This document shows, one piece after another, positions 23,452 through 31,605 of a stretch of 63,728 nucleotides of DNA; position 1 is the stretch's first letter, and every line of letters starts with the position of its first letter. This stretch comes from Gemmatimonadota bacterium. Lineage in GTDB: Bacteria > Gemmatimonadota > Gemmatimonadetes > Gemmatimonadales > Gemmatimonadaceae. The notes beneath the pieces are model-generated. The model was not told the DNA's origin and did no database searches. It saw only the letters and a program-made list of their open reading frames with translations. Position numbers and translations under genes: made by a program. The DNA is taken from the NCBI GenBank assembly GCA_023249375.1, contig JAHFCT010000017.1, forward strand, positions 1-63,728, in the 5' to 3' direction.

Positions 23452-23937
23452 CTACGCCTGGTCCACGACGCGCAGGACCATCGTTGCAGCGAACGGACGC
23501 GGATATTTCGACACGCTCTTGATCGTGAGCGTGATCTCCTGATCCTTGTTGCACCTGTCGAGCGGCATGTGGATCGTCGGAGCGTTTTCTTGAAACGTCC
23601 GGCCCGGGACTTCTCCCGTCGCTCCACCGAGCTGCGGGACTCCGTTGACGCTGATCTGCAGCAGCACGAAGTTCGAGGCGATGTCGCTTGGGATCAAGAG
23701 CCGACCGCCTTGGACGTCGAGTTGGGGCTTGGCGGTGACGTTGACGACGGCGTCTGGCATCACGTTGTCCAGCTGAAATCCCAGCGGCAACTGGCAGTAA
23801 AGGCGCGGTGATCGGCTCGAAGAGAGCCTTCGCTCGTCGAGGTAGTCGAGCACCTCGGTCGTGACGATGCGGATGAACGCGCGCACCGATGGGTACTCGG
23901 TGCTCAGCGCGTCAAGAAGATCTGTGATCATGGTCAT
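23452..23937 (-). CDS. Jelly-roll coat paralog closest to the left-end coat protein
   Basis: The 161-residue protein contains PLGFQLDN, GGRLLIPSDIASNFVLLQ, EVPGRTFQENAPTI and EITLTIKSVSKYPRPF. These match PLGFESS, GERLIVPSDIAGSFTLLD, AVPARTFQENAVGI and DITINVQN of the gene at 1-580 almost word for word. The N-terminus differs, with less Ala-rich helix. Strong candidate for a second capsid protein from gene duplication. Confidence 0.65.
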   Translation of the reverse strand: MTMITDLLDALSTEYPSVRAFIRIVTTEVLDYLDERRLSSSRSPRLYCQLPLGFQLDNVMPDAVVNVTAKPQLDVQGGRLLIPSDIASNFVLLQISVNGVPQLGGATGEVPGRTFQENAPTIHMPLDRCNKDQEITLTIKSVSKYPRPFAATMVLRVVDQA

Positions 23938-23975
23938 CGGTGTTCTCGCTGGGCAGTAGGACAAGGGGCAGGTTT

Positions 23976-24374
23976 TCAGCAAGCGCTCTTGGACACCAGC
24001 TTCGAGCGCGCCAGCTTGAAGCATGGGTCGCACAGCCGGTAGTCACGATCAACCACATTGCGATCGTGCTCCATTGGATCGAGCGTCATCGCCGAGATCG
24101 TAAAGTCGTTCAACTTCTCACGTGGCGCGGGCTCGCCGCAGAGCGTGCAGCGGTGTTCGATGGGGTCGCCCAGCTCGAACGACAGGAGAGCTTCGCACGC
24201 AGGGCACAGATTCACGTGGGCCATGCGCGCTTGGCTTTCAGCCAGCGTGAAGTGTGCGGTGTACAAGACCACGGTATCGGCCGAGACGCTCGGCGGATCG
24301 TAGCGCGGAGGCTGGGCTCCGCAGCGCTTGCAGCGGAGAGAGATGGTCGACTCTGCGTCGTCAGGCTTTCTCAT
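23976..24374 (-). CDS. Double zinc-ribbon protein beside the replication gene
   Basis: 132 residues with CKRCGA, CPAC, CTLCGE and CDPC, i.e. two four-Cys sites about 40 residues apart. It follows the replication gene and shares its Cys-rich character. Confidence 0.72.
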   Translation of the reverse strand: MRKPDDAESTISLRCKRCGAQPPRYDPPSVSADTVVLYTAHFTLAESQARMAHVNLCPACEALLSFELGDPIEHRCTLCGEPAPREKLNDFTISAMTLDPMEHDRNVVDRDYRLCDPCFKLARSKLVSKSAC

Positions 24375-24406
24375 CGCGTTGGCTCCTTGGCTGTGACCGT
24401 GGCGGC

Positions 24407-26239
24407 TCACAGCGACAACTCCTGCTGCAGCGGGGGTCCGCGCTTCTCGTTGGCGTGCGTGGACTCGATCCAGCGCTTGTAGACCGTGCCACACGCCTCG
24501 CAGAAGCAGCCCCGCGTCGGCAACGGGGTGAGAAAGCCCAGCGTCGCTGCGATGGCGCGGCGGCCCTCGAGCGCGGCGTAGATGCGCGCGTAGATGCTCG
24601 GATCGAGCAGCTCGAGATGGCCCTCGACCTTGCTGCCGTCTTTGATCAGGTACTTGCACAGCTCTTCGGCAACGTCCTTGCCGCAGGCGCGCACGTCGAC
24701 GACGGGCTTGTAGAGCGACTCGAGGGGCTTACTTGATCCGCCGCGCCGGTTTCTGTACCAGACCCGCTCGCGCTCGATGATCGCGTCTGCGGTCTTCTCG
24801 CTCAACCCCGAACGCAGGAGCCTGCAGCGCTGAGCCTGCAGCGCGTGATCCAGGCCCTGCACGCCAGCTGCAAACGTGTGCCGCTCGCCGCATGGGCAGC
24901 CAACGAACTCCGGGTCGATCTCGTCCAGGCGCGGGATCGCCTCGATGCCGACCATCCACAGCTTGTCGCGGTAGCCCTGCGACAACGACTCGCCCCACAG
25001 ATGCGCGATGCGCGCTTGATCGATGTACGGGCCGAGAAACCAAAGGTGCAGATGCGCGTGGCCTTCGCCTGCGAGGCCCTCGGTCACTTCGATCACGCGG
25101 CAGTAGCGCAAGAGCTTCACCAAGCGCCTTGACTCGCCCAGCCGCTTACCCTGGCGCTCTTGAAGATCGGACAAGAGCGCGGACCAGCGCTTACGCTGCT
25201 CCTGCGTCTTGGGCGTGTTCTCGAGCGCTGCAAGGTCGCGCTCGAGCGAAGCGATCTGCTTACCGACCTGCGCTGCGCCAGGGTCAGCCAGCAGATCGCA
25301 CTGCACGTGCTTACGCAGCAGCCGCCAGAAGCGCCGGAACGCCTTGGGCAGCTCGGCGACGTCTTTGACGATGTCGCCCGAGTGCGGAAGCGTCAGCGTG
25401 ATGAACTTCTGATCCCACTTGCCGCCGCGCACCGCTCGGCCGCTCTCGATGCGAGTCGGCGCGAGCAGCTGCTCTCGCCACAGCATCTGCATCGATTGCT
25501 GCTGGGCCGGGTAGAAGCGCTTGCGGAACTTCTTGATGCGACGATCACGGCAGTGCAGGCACAGCCGGTGGTTGTCGCAGGTCATCGCGATCTTGGGGCC
25601 CTTGCGGTTGCAGGCGCCGCAGAACTGCACCATCTGCTCAGCACCGCACTGACGCACGCGATCGAAGCGCTCCTGCTGACCCTTCTGCCGGCTCTTGTGC
25701 CAGTGGTAGCCCGAGATCTTGCCGCGCGGATGCTCCTTGTCACCGGGCTTGGGCCGACGGTGAGAGCGCGGATCGAGCGTCACGCCAAGCTCGCCTGCCA
25801 GCTCGACAGCGCGAGGGCTTGGCTTGCCCGAGAGCACGTCGAGCTGGTCGCCGACGGCTTTCATCTCGAGCTCGTCGATCATCTGCGCGTTGAAGGGCGA
25901 GTCCCAGTGATGAGGGTTGTCGCGCATCTTCTTGAACTTCTTGAAGTCGATTCCCTTGACGCGATCGTTGCTGGGGATGTCCAGCGAGAGCTCAGCCTGC
26001 AACGCGTGGTGCATCGCTCTGCGGTGTCGGTGCTCCTTGGTTTTCACCTCGAGCGCTTCGAGCCATGCGTTGCGATCGATGCGTGGACCGATGTGCGGCT
26101 GACGCTCGGGGATCACATCGACGATGTCGAGCTGCACACCCGACGTGTGGCCAGGCACGTAGCGCTCGGCCTGCAGAGCCGGCGCGCTCGCCGACTCGAC
26201 CGCCGCCAACGCGGTCAGCACAAGCTCAACGACGGCCAT
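24407..26239 (-). CDS. Rolling-circle replication initiator (HUH endonuclease)
   Basis: The 610-residue protein carries the HUH set: motif I FITLTLP (279-285), motif II HAHLHLW (394-400, the metal-binding His pair), and motif III ELCKYLIKD with Tyr530 and Lys533. Zinc-type Cys pairs lie at about 207-230 (CGAC, CLHC) and 448-450. Such enzymes nick one strand at an origin and stay bound through the Tyr. About 200 N-terminal residues are extra to the core; the total length is large for plasmid Rep proteins. The candidate origin lies about 1 kb to the right. Confidence 0.85.
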   Translation of the reverse strand: MAVVELVLTALAAVESASAPALQAERYVPGHTSGVQLDIVDVIPERQPHIGPRIDRNAWLEALEVKTKEHRHRRAMHHALQAELSLDIPSNDRVKGIDFKKFKKMRDNPHHWDSPFNAQMIDELEMKAVGDQLDVLSGKPSPRAVELAGELGVTLDPRSHRRPKPGDKEHPRGKISGYHWHKSRQKGQQERFDRVRQCGAEQMVQFCGACNRKGPKIAMTCDNHRLCLHCRDRRIKKFRKRFYPAQQQSMQMLWREQLLAPTRIESGRAVRGGKWDQKFITLTLPHSGDIVKDVAELPKAFRRFWRLLRKHVQCDLLADPGAAQVGKQIASLERDLAALENTPKTQEQRKRWSALLSDLQERQGKRLGESRRLVKLLRYCRVIEVTEGLAGEGHAHLHLWFLGPYIDQARIAHLWGESLSQGYRDKLWMVGIEAIPRLDEIDPEFVGCPCGERHTFAAGVQGLDHALQAQRCRLLRSGLSEKTADAIIERERVWYRNRRGGSSKPLESLYKPVVDVRACGKDVAEELCKYLIKDGSKVEGHLELLDPSIYARIYAALEGRRAIAATLGFLTPLPTRGCFCEACGTVYKRWIESTHANEKRGPPLQQELSL

Positions 26240-26405
26240 GACGACCTCGTGAAGCTCGCATGCCGATCGGGATCACCACGCAGTGCACCGCCAGCGTGAA
26301 CCACCAAGCGCACTCAGCCGCGCGGTCATAACCCGTCGTCAGGCCAAGTGCGTGCGCCACGACCAGAGCGATCAGAAGCGCGGATGTTTGCAGGTGGAGC
26401 GGCAT
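26226..26405 (-). CDS. 59-residue two-helix membrane protein
   Basis: MPLHLQTSALLIALVVAHAL starts a small hydrophobic protein with a second helix (WWFTLAVHCVVIPIG). It overlaps the initiator start by 14 bases. The ribosome site is weak, so confidence is moderate. Confidence 0.55.
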   Translation of the reverse strand: MPLHLQTSALLIALVVAHALGLTTGYDRAAECAWWFTLAVHCVVIPIGMRASRGRHGRR

Positions 26406-26421
26406 GAGCGGCTTTCGACTC

Positions 26422-26805
26422 TCAGTGGATGTCTGGAAGTCGAAGGCCGCAGGATCGAAGAAAGTGGTGAAGCGACTGGCGCTCCTTGAACGCGTTGGTG
26501 GCTTGGTAGAGCGCGAGCAGCATGCGCTCGCGCTCTTCGTGCTCGGGCTGATTCGCGGGCTTCTGCGCGACGTGCTTGATCCACCGCTCGAGTTGCTGCC
26601 AGAAGATCTCTTTACTGACAGGCACGATGCCGCAGTTGATCGGGATGGCCTTGTCGCCCTGCTTGACGACGACGGCGACCAGATCCTTGCCTGGGTCGCT
26701 TGGGTGCTTTCCGAACTGCACCACGACGTTCTCGGCAGGGACGCGCCAGTCGCCTAGCAGAACGTGGACGGCCCACACCTCGTGTACGAGCGGCATGACG
26801 TGCAT
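26422..26805 (-). CDS. Unknown 127-residue protein
   Basis: MHVMPLVHEVWAVHVLLGDW, then a beta/alpha middle (DLVAVVVKQGDKAIPINCG), then a basic helix. Ribosome site GAAGGGGA. Not recognised. Confidence 0.68.
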   Translation of the reverse strand: MHVMPLVHEVWAVHVLLGDWRVPAENVVVQFGKHPSDPGKDLVAVVVKQGDKAIPINCGIVPVSKEIFWQQLERWIKHVAQKPANQPEHEERERMLLALYQATNAFKERQSLHHFLRSCGLRLPDIH

Positions 26806-26815
26806 GAAGTCCCCT

Positions 26816-27094
26816 TCACATGTGAAACGAAGCAAGCTCTTGTGCGACTGCGAGCAAGTCGTCGACGCGGTCGGTGTCGCTGGCGATGATCGCCACGGGG
26901 TTGTTCCCTTGGAAACCCCGCCTCATCTCGCTCAGGCGCCACAGCGCGTAGCTTCCGCCAGCACGACGCCGCGTCACGAAGTAGATGTCCAGCGATTCCG
27001 AATCGAAGGCGTCAACCAACTCGTGGCTCATGTGCTGATCGAAGAATCCCGAACTCTTGATCACCGAGTGCATCGTTCCAAGGCTTCGCGACAT
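26816..27094 (-). CDS. Unknown protein, first gene left of the candidate origin
   Basis: 92 residues, MSRSLGTMHSVIKSSGFFDQ, alpha/beta with a basic middle (VTRRRAGGSY). It has a very good GGAGG site and is the first minus-strand gene reading away from the origin region. Confidence 0.7.
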   Translation of the reverse strand: MSRSLGTMHSVIKSSGFFDQHMSHELVDAFDSESLDIYFVTRRRAGGSYALWRLSEMRRGFQGNNPVAIIASDTDRVDDLLAVAQELASFHM

Positions 27095-27540
27095 CGTGAC
27101 CTCCTGCTGAGACGAAACGAGCTAGCGACGAGACGACCTGCACACGCAGCCGGCGCGACGGCGAAAAACACGGCCCCTACTCGAGCGCGCGGTGCTGCGC
27201 ATGCGCGACGAGAAGCTCGTCAGCGCGCGGGCCCGCGAAGCGCGCCGAGCTCGACGCGCGCCGGCGCCCAGCCCGATCACCACCCGCGCCGACCCCGCTG
27301 AAAGCTCACCGCCGAAACGCCGGCTGAAACCGGGGGCAGGCGAGCTTGGAGCGGGATTAGGCATCGGCGAAAACCTCAATAACTGCGCGACTTGCACACT
27401 ATGTCGCCCCTCTAAGGCTCTCCGTGTCCTGGGGGGGCCTGGTCCGCCGGTCGGTGCACTTATGCCGAGCGAGGGTATGGACGGAAGAGGGCAGAGGCAG
27501 ACGAGTCGAGAGGGATCGGGATAAGGCATCCCCGGGCTCG

Positions 27541-27549
27541 TTGTCCACA
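27541..27549 (+). other. DnaA-box-like site
   Basis: TTGTCCACA differs by one base from the consensus TTATCCACA and is inverted relative to the pair at 27623 and 27634. Confidence 0.45.
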
Positions 27550-27622
27550 AGCTTGCACAGGGGCCGTTGAAGAAATCTGGTGTCAAGAGAGTCGGCGCCA
27601 AGATCAACGCGGAACCGTTGCG

Positions 27623-27631
27623 TGTGGACAA
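27623..27631 (-). other. DnaA-box-like site
   Basis: TGTGGACAA (reverse TTGTCCACA), one mismatch to consensus, two bases from the exact box. Confidence 0.45.
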
Positions 27632-27633
27632 CC

Positions 27634-27642
27634 TGTGGATAA
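27634..27642 (-). other. Exact consensus DnaA box
   Basis: TGTGGATAA is the reverse of TTATCCACA, the strict E. coli DnaA box. Confidence 0.6.
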
Positions 27643-27775
27643 CTTCATGTGGAACCTGAGTTGTGTCAGCTAAGTGTCCGTGTCCACTTGTGTATTTGTG
27701 TCATGTCCTGTCGCGACGGCATGTGGGATACGCGATGGCCTGTACCGTGGCATCGAAGATCGCTAGGGTGGTCGA

Positions 27776-28036
27776 ATGCGATTGACGAAACCCACGATCC
27801 ATCTGAACGGCACCAGCGCCGAGCGGTTGTACAACGATCTGGACGAAGCCCGCCGCGCAGCTCGAGATCTGCTGCGTGCGCTCGAGGACTGCGCGCCCAA
27901 CGCGCGCGACTACTACCCGCAAGGCGCCGACGCGTTCAGCCGAGCACGCATGGAGCACCAAGTGCGCATCGAAGCGGTGCGGCAGATCCAGTACGAGTTG
28001 AACGAGCTGCACGAGCACGTGGCCGACAGCGTGTAA
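27776..28036 (+). CDS. Small conserved helical protein (paralog of 28311)
   Basis: 86 residues, MRLTKPTIHLNGTSAERLYN, then APNARDYYPQG. The IHLNGTS opening and APNARDY core recur in phage proteins I recall. It is clearly related to the gene at 28311. Confidence 0.75.
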   Translation: MRLTKPTIHLNGTSAERLYNDLDEARRAARDLLRALEDCAPNARDYYPQGADAFSRARMEHQVRIEAVRQIQYELNELHEHVADSV

Positions 28037-28082
28037 TCGAAGCACCCATGCCTATCTGGTTGCTTGCCAAAGGAAGCTTTCA

Positions 28083-28289
28083 ATGACGAACAGATGCAAA
28101 GGCTGCGGATCATCCGTAAATCAAGATGAGCGGCGATGTCGCCGACGACATTGGTGTCGACGATGCGAGGAGACACCGGCGCTGCGGAAAGCCTATCGGC
28201 TTGGCTTCAATGCGGGTCTGAGAACGATCGTCAATGGCGTTACGGCACTCCACAGTGACATCCGAAAAGCCATGATGACTGACGAGTAA
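28083..28289 (+). CDS. Small zinc-ribbon protein
   Basis: 68 residues with CKGCGSSV and CRRCEE, then a basic helix (RKAYRLGFNAG). First gene of the visibly AT-richer plus-strand block. Confidence 0.68.
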   Translation: MTNRCKGCGSSVNQDERRCRRRHWCRRCEETPALRKAYRLGFNAGLRTIVNGVTALHSDIRKAMMTDE

Positions 28290-28310
28290 AACATCACTGC
28301 GGACGGGAGA

Positions 28311-28598
28311 TTGAACACCATGATGCCAACGATTCGACCAAACGGAACACCGCCACAAGATCTCGTCGATCAACTGACCGAAACGGTTGGCGCTGCACGC
28401 CAGCTACTCAGGGCACTTCAGCTGTCCGCACCCAACGCCAGGGATTACCAGCCATGGAACGGACATCAGCAATGGCGAGTAGCTACACAAGAGCACGCCA
28501 AACGCGTGCACGCCGCAGATCAACTCATGCGTGAGTTGGACGCGATGCGCGAGTCGGTGATTGAGCAGACTGAGGATCAACGACGTCAGCGGCGCTAG
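28311..28598 (+). CDS. Paralog of the 27776 protein
   Basis: 95 residues (start MNTMMPTIRPNGT, or MMPTIRP). APNARDYQPWN and the helical frame match the gene 0.5 kb upstream; the tail is longer and more basic. Confidence 0.72.
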   Translation: MNTMMPTIRPNGTPPQDLVDQLTETVGAARQLLRALQLSAPNARDYQPWNGHQQWRVATQEHAKRVHAADQLMRELDAMRESVIEQTEDQRRQRR

Positions 28599-28625
28599 CC
28601 TGTACTGGAACCATCCGACAGCACC

Positions 28626-28991
28626 ATGGAACAATCACTCAACGACAATCACAGGTGTTATGGCGCGGGTTGCGCGCACTGCAGCGAAGTCGCCAAGGTC
28701 AACCCACGACAGCGGCAGGCTTTTCTGAAAGGCAAGCGGCACATCGAAGACGTGTTCGGAAACAGATTCGAGTACGTGGTGGACGTGCCCACAGAGTTTG
28801 CGGATACGCTCACCTATCGTGTGCTGATCAAGAAAGGTCATGAGGTCGACTTCACGGATCTGAGTCGTCTGTCGGAAGTCTTCAAGACCAAGAAGATCAA
28901 CATCATGCACGATCGTGGTTTCTGCGGCAGCGACGTCACCCCGGCTTCCCCGGATGAGTTTTGGATCTACATCGACACGAGCTCTTCGTGA
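28626..28991 (+). CDS. Cys/His protein
   Basis: 121 residues: CYGAGCAHCSE near the start resembles a zinc knuckle; the middle is alpha/beta (FEYVVDVPTEFADTLTYRV). GC is lower than the window average. Confidence 0.68.
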   Translation: MEQSLNDNHRCYGAGCAHCSEVAKVNPRQRQAFLKGKRHIEDVFGNRFEYVVDVPTEFADTLTYRVLIKKGHEVDFTDLSRLSEVFKTKKINIMHDRGFCGSDVTPASPDEFWIYIDTSSS

Positions 28992-29308
28992 AAAGCCGCT
29001 GCGCACGAAAGATGGCGCGTCGGCAAATACGAATCGACCCGGCCGTTGTGCAGAAGCTGCGACGCAGATTTGCAGCGCAGCGGTCCGTGCTGCGCGAGAT
29101 CGCGCGCGGTGAAAAGAGCGTGCGCGTCGGCGTGAAGTCCTGCTGGTGCAAGCGTCAGTGGACCTGCGCGAAGTGCTCGAAGCCTTTTCAGTGCTGGTCC
29201 ACGTGGAACACACTATGGATGATGATGCCTCGGCCATGGCGCACCACGAAGCTGTGCAGGCGGTGTTATGGCCAGAAGCTGCTCACGGCTGTCAGGAGAT
29301 ACCGATGA
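28988..29308 (+). CDS. Basic zinc-binding protein, GTG start
   Basis: The GTG at 28988 lies in a GTGA overlap. The 106-residue protein is Arg-rich at the front (CARKMARRQIR, KLRRRF) and has CAKCSKPFQC and CRRC, so it could bind nucleic acid. Confidence 0.62.
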   Translation: MKSRCARKMARRQIRIDPAVVQKLRRRFAAQRSVLREIARGEKSVRVGVKSCWCKRQWTCAKCSKPFQCWSTWNTLWMMMPRPWRTTKLCRRCYGQKLLTAVRRYR

Positions 29309-29574
29309 CGCGCGGCGTTCGGCGAGGGGTGTGCCTGTACTGCGGCAACGTGATCACCGAGTGCACGTGCTGGGCTTTGGCCAGGGAGATCGTGCACAAC
29401 CTGCTCGAGCCCGGCGTCCTAGACCGCGACAAGTGGCTGCGGCAGTACACGCGGCTGAGACCACGGTTTGATGATCCCACGTGGGGAGATCTCTTCGTCG
29501 AAGAGTTGCAGGAGCAGTCCGCGCGCACGGCGCGGCAGCCTGCCGAAGATCGTGCGCCGGCTACGACAAGCTGA
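29305..29574 (+). CDS. Cys-pair protein, C-terminus near the IS remnant
   Basis: 89 residues from MTRGVRRGVCLYCGNV with a second pair CTC. The end runs straight toward the transposase fragment, so the last ~10 residues may have been altered by the insertion. Confidence 0.6.
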   Translation: MTRGVRRGVCLYCGNVITECTCWALAREIVHNLLEPGVLDRDKWLRQYTRLRPRFDDPTWGDLFVEELQEQSARTARQPAEDRAPATTS

Positions 29575-29885
29575 GCGACCTTGGGTATCAACACTTGCCA
29601 GTGGCCGAACGTGGCGACCCGCAGGTGGCCGAAGACTACTTGCCGATCGTCCACCTGATTTTCAGCAACATGAAGGCGTGGCTGAACGGCGTACATCACG
29701 GAGTCGCACCACAGCATCTTCAGGCGTACCTCAACGAGTTCACGTTCCGCTTCAACCGCCGCTTCTACCCGTTCAACGCCTTCCGGTCGTTGCTTGGTAT
29801 TGGCGGCGACACTGAAGCCCCCACCTACGCGGAGCTTTACTCGGGCGAATGGTCGCATCCGACTACGGCTAGCGGTCATGGTTGA
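29559..29885 (+). pseudogene. Truncated ISXO2-type (IS1595 family) transposase
   Basis: The frame YDKLSDLGYQHLP, DYLPIVHLIFSNMKAWL, GVHHGVAPQHLQAYLNEF, RFNRRFYPFNAFRSLLGI is the C-terminal part of an IS1595/ISXO2 transposase (DDE superfamily). Only the last ~108 residues remain; the N-terminus and the left end of the element are missing. Downstream, to about 29905, there may be a relic of the right terminal repeat. Confidence 0.82.
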
Positions 29886-30040
29886 CAACCGGATAAGCAT
29901 GCAAAGAACTTCTTGAGCTCGCTCACCGTGCGCAGCTGCATCGGGAACGTCACCCGCAGAAAGCAGCGCTTGCAGACGAGCGCACACACCGTCGGCGTCA
30001 CGTTGACCGCGAACACCTCGCCCTCGCAGGTGACGTGCAT
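29876..30040 (-). CDS. Short Cys protein truncated toward the IS remnant
   Basis: A 54-residue frame, MHVTCEGEVFAVNVTPT, CALVCKRCF, ends GCQP inside the IS relic. The CxxC pair and beta start look real, while the tail is probably new, created by the insertion. It overlaps the frame at 29998. Confidence 0.5.
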   Translation of the reverse strand: MHVTCEGEVFAVNVTPTVCALVCKRCFLRVTFPMQLRTVSELKKFFACLSGCQP

Positions 30041-30150
30041 GGCAAGGCGCCGCCAAGCGGCTCGTTGAGCCAGAGATCAGCAGAGTCTTTCTCGTGGATG
30101 AGGATCTCTTCGCCGTCGGGCGTGACTTGGATGACGGTGTTGTCAGACAT
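29998..30150 (-). CDS. 50-residue small protein
   Basis: MSDNTVIQVTPDGEEILIHE opens a short acidic protein whose second half (PARARCSRST) is in a different frame from the next gene and may be a read-through artefact. Its start overlaps the stop of the jelly-roll gene at 30143 by eight bases. Confidence 0.5.
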   Translation of the reverse strand: MSDNTVIQVTPDGEEILIHEKDSADLWLNEPLGGALPCTSPARARCSRST

Positions 30151-30502
30151 TGATGCCCTCCCAGATGCAGGCGACCTTGATCGGCTGCTGGCTCGTGTTG
30201 GAGACCTCGATCGTGATCTCGTCGCCCGCCTCGATCAGAGCGGTCGGCCAAGTCTGCACGGTCAGCAGGTGAATCAGATCGAAAGGATCGTACCTGCAAA
30301 GATCCATGTCGAACACGTTGTTCATGCGCCCGAAGAAGAGTTGATGGACGATGAGGTTACTTGCGATCTGCCGGTCCATACGCAGCGCTGTCGGCTTCCA
30401 CGGGTTGCGATGCCGAGCGCGCAGAGAGCCACGGTGCAAGCCGTTGGGAGAGCTTTGCTCTGCCAGCTCGAGCGTGTTGGAGCGCGTCAGCATGTTACTC
30501 AT
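30143..30502 (-). CDS. Jelly-roll-like coat paralog
   Basis: In this 119-residue protein, WKPTALRMDRQIASNLIVHQ, LIEAGDEITIEVSNTS and PIKVACIWEG follow the family order and pair closely with the protein at 19577. N-terminal 35 residues are polar. Probably a minor capsid protein. Confidence 0.62.
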   Translation of the reverse strand: MSNMLTRSNTLELAEQSSPNGLHRGSLRARHRNPWKPTALRMDRQIASNLIVHQLFFGRMNNVFDMDLCRYDPFDLIHLLTVQTWPTALIEAGDEITIEVSNTSQQPIKVACIWEGINV

Positions 30503-30716
30503 GGTTGTGTCCTACCCTTTGTGAACGACGATCTGCTCTGAGCTGCGCGACGGCCAGCTGAGCAACCGCGTGCAGCTGTGCGTGGCGCGCTTCTACCTCT
30601 GACTCCAAGCGAGAGTCCTGGTCGGAAACGATCTCGACGAAGATGAGCAGGATCGGCAACAGGAACAAGAGCGCCACCGCACACACCAGGGCGAGGATGT
30701 CGAAGACGGCGATCAT
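30495..30716 (-). CDS. N-terminally anchored small membrane protein
   Basis: 73 residues with a strong hydrophobic helix at 3-27 (AVFDILALVCAVALLFLLPI) and a basic helical tail. Overlaps both neighbours. Confidence 0.72.
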   Translation of the reverse strand: MIAVFDILALVCAVALLFLLPILLIFVEIVSDQDSRLESEVEARHAQLHAVAQLAVAQLRADRRSQRVGHNHE

Positions 30717-31162
30717 GGCGTGGCCTTACCGAGCTCGTCACGCCACTGCCGAAACGGCGTCACGCTTTGGGCATCCTCGGGCAGCGACTCGACCCAGCGC
30801 CACAACTCGGGTCCGCACTGCCGAGAGAGCTTGTCGATGCTCGAGCGATCGGTGGTGTTGGGGTCGACCCTGGACCAGCGCGACATCTCATCGGCCACCA
30901 TGAGCGCCACGCTCAGAGCGTCGAACGGCCAGGAGAAGCCGGTGTTGATGTGGTTGACGTACCATTCGCGCGCCGGGCTCTTCTCGCCGTTCACGCCAAA
31001 GCAGTGATCCTCGTGGTCGATGCGACCACGCACGAAGAATCTGCCGACCAGCAGGCCGTGCACGTGCTTGCGGATCGCGCGACCGTTCTTGATGAACCGC
31101 AACTCGGCGACGTCGCAGCCGAACTGCGCGGGCGGTCCGTGGTGATGAGCTGCGCCGTTCAC
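30713..31162 (-). CDS. Unknown 149-residue protein, GTG start
   Basis: GTG at 31162 in GTGA. Contains HVHGLLVGRFFVRGRIDHED (beta) and FSWPFDALSVALMVADEM (helix). No family recognised. Confidence 0.65.
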   Translation of the reverse strand: MNGAAHHHGPPAQFGCDVAELRFIKNGRAIRKHVHGLLVGRFFVRGRIDHEDHCFGVNGEKSPAREWYVNHINTGFSWPFDALSVALMVADEMSRWSRVDPNTTDRSSIDKLSRQCGPELWRWVESLPEDAQSVTPFRQWRDELGKATP

Positions 31163-31497
31163 CGAGTCACCGGCTCGGCGTCGGGGACGTCGGCCACGAT
31201 CAGCTTGGCGAACACCGCTTCAGTCTCAGACTGATAGAGAAAGCGGCCGTCGGTTGCGTACATGAGGCCCCCGTTGCCCGAGAGCGCGACGCGAGCGACA
31301 GAGAGCCGAGCGGGCACCTCGGCGTACTGCCGAGAACGAAAGTAGACCAGATACAGCCCTGGCTCGTGTGGCCAGCTCTCGCTGGCCATCCACGCGCCCA
31401 CGGAGATCGCAGGAGCAACGAGCGCAGCGACTGGGTTTGTGTCCGGCATCGCGATGAACCTCGGGCTGCCGACGACGGCGGCAGCTGGATGATTCAT
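31159..31497 (-). CDS. Unknown 112-residue protein
   Basis: MNHPAAAVVGSPRFIAMPDT, then beta strands (GLYLVYFRSRQYAEVPARL). Coupled to 30713. Could be a small beta-barrel. Not recognised. Confidence 0.65.
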   Translation of the reverse strand: MNHPAAAVVGSPRFIAMPDTNPVAALVAPAISVGAWMASESWPHEPGLYLVYFRSRQYAEVPARLSVARVALSGNGGLMYATDGRFLYQSETEAVFAKLIVADVPDAEPVTR

Positions 31498-31605
31498 TTT
31501 GATGGCTCTTGCAGCAACCGTCCAGCCCGCTGTCAGGCCGAAGATGCACCCTGCGTCAGTGGGGCTCTACCCTGAGCATCGGCAGCGCGAGCCGCCGCCG
31601 CGGGC

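Larger units (their letters stand above)
27095..27775. other. Candidate origin region (non-coding)
   Basis: The only stretch over 300 bases without a gene. It lies between divergent gene blocks. The left half is GC-rich with runs of CGCG; the right half (27535-27700) is TG-rich and contains three DnaA-box-like sites. A rolling-circle nick site was not located. Divergent transcription plus the initiator nearby make this the best origin candidate. Confidence 0.6.

Noticed and set aside
25160-26299. 379-codon plus-strand frame
   Set aside because: Antisense to the HUH initiator, whose motifs are unambiguous.
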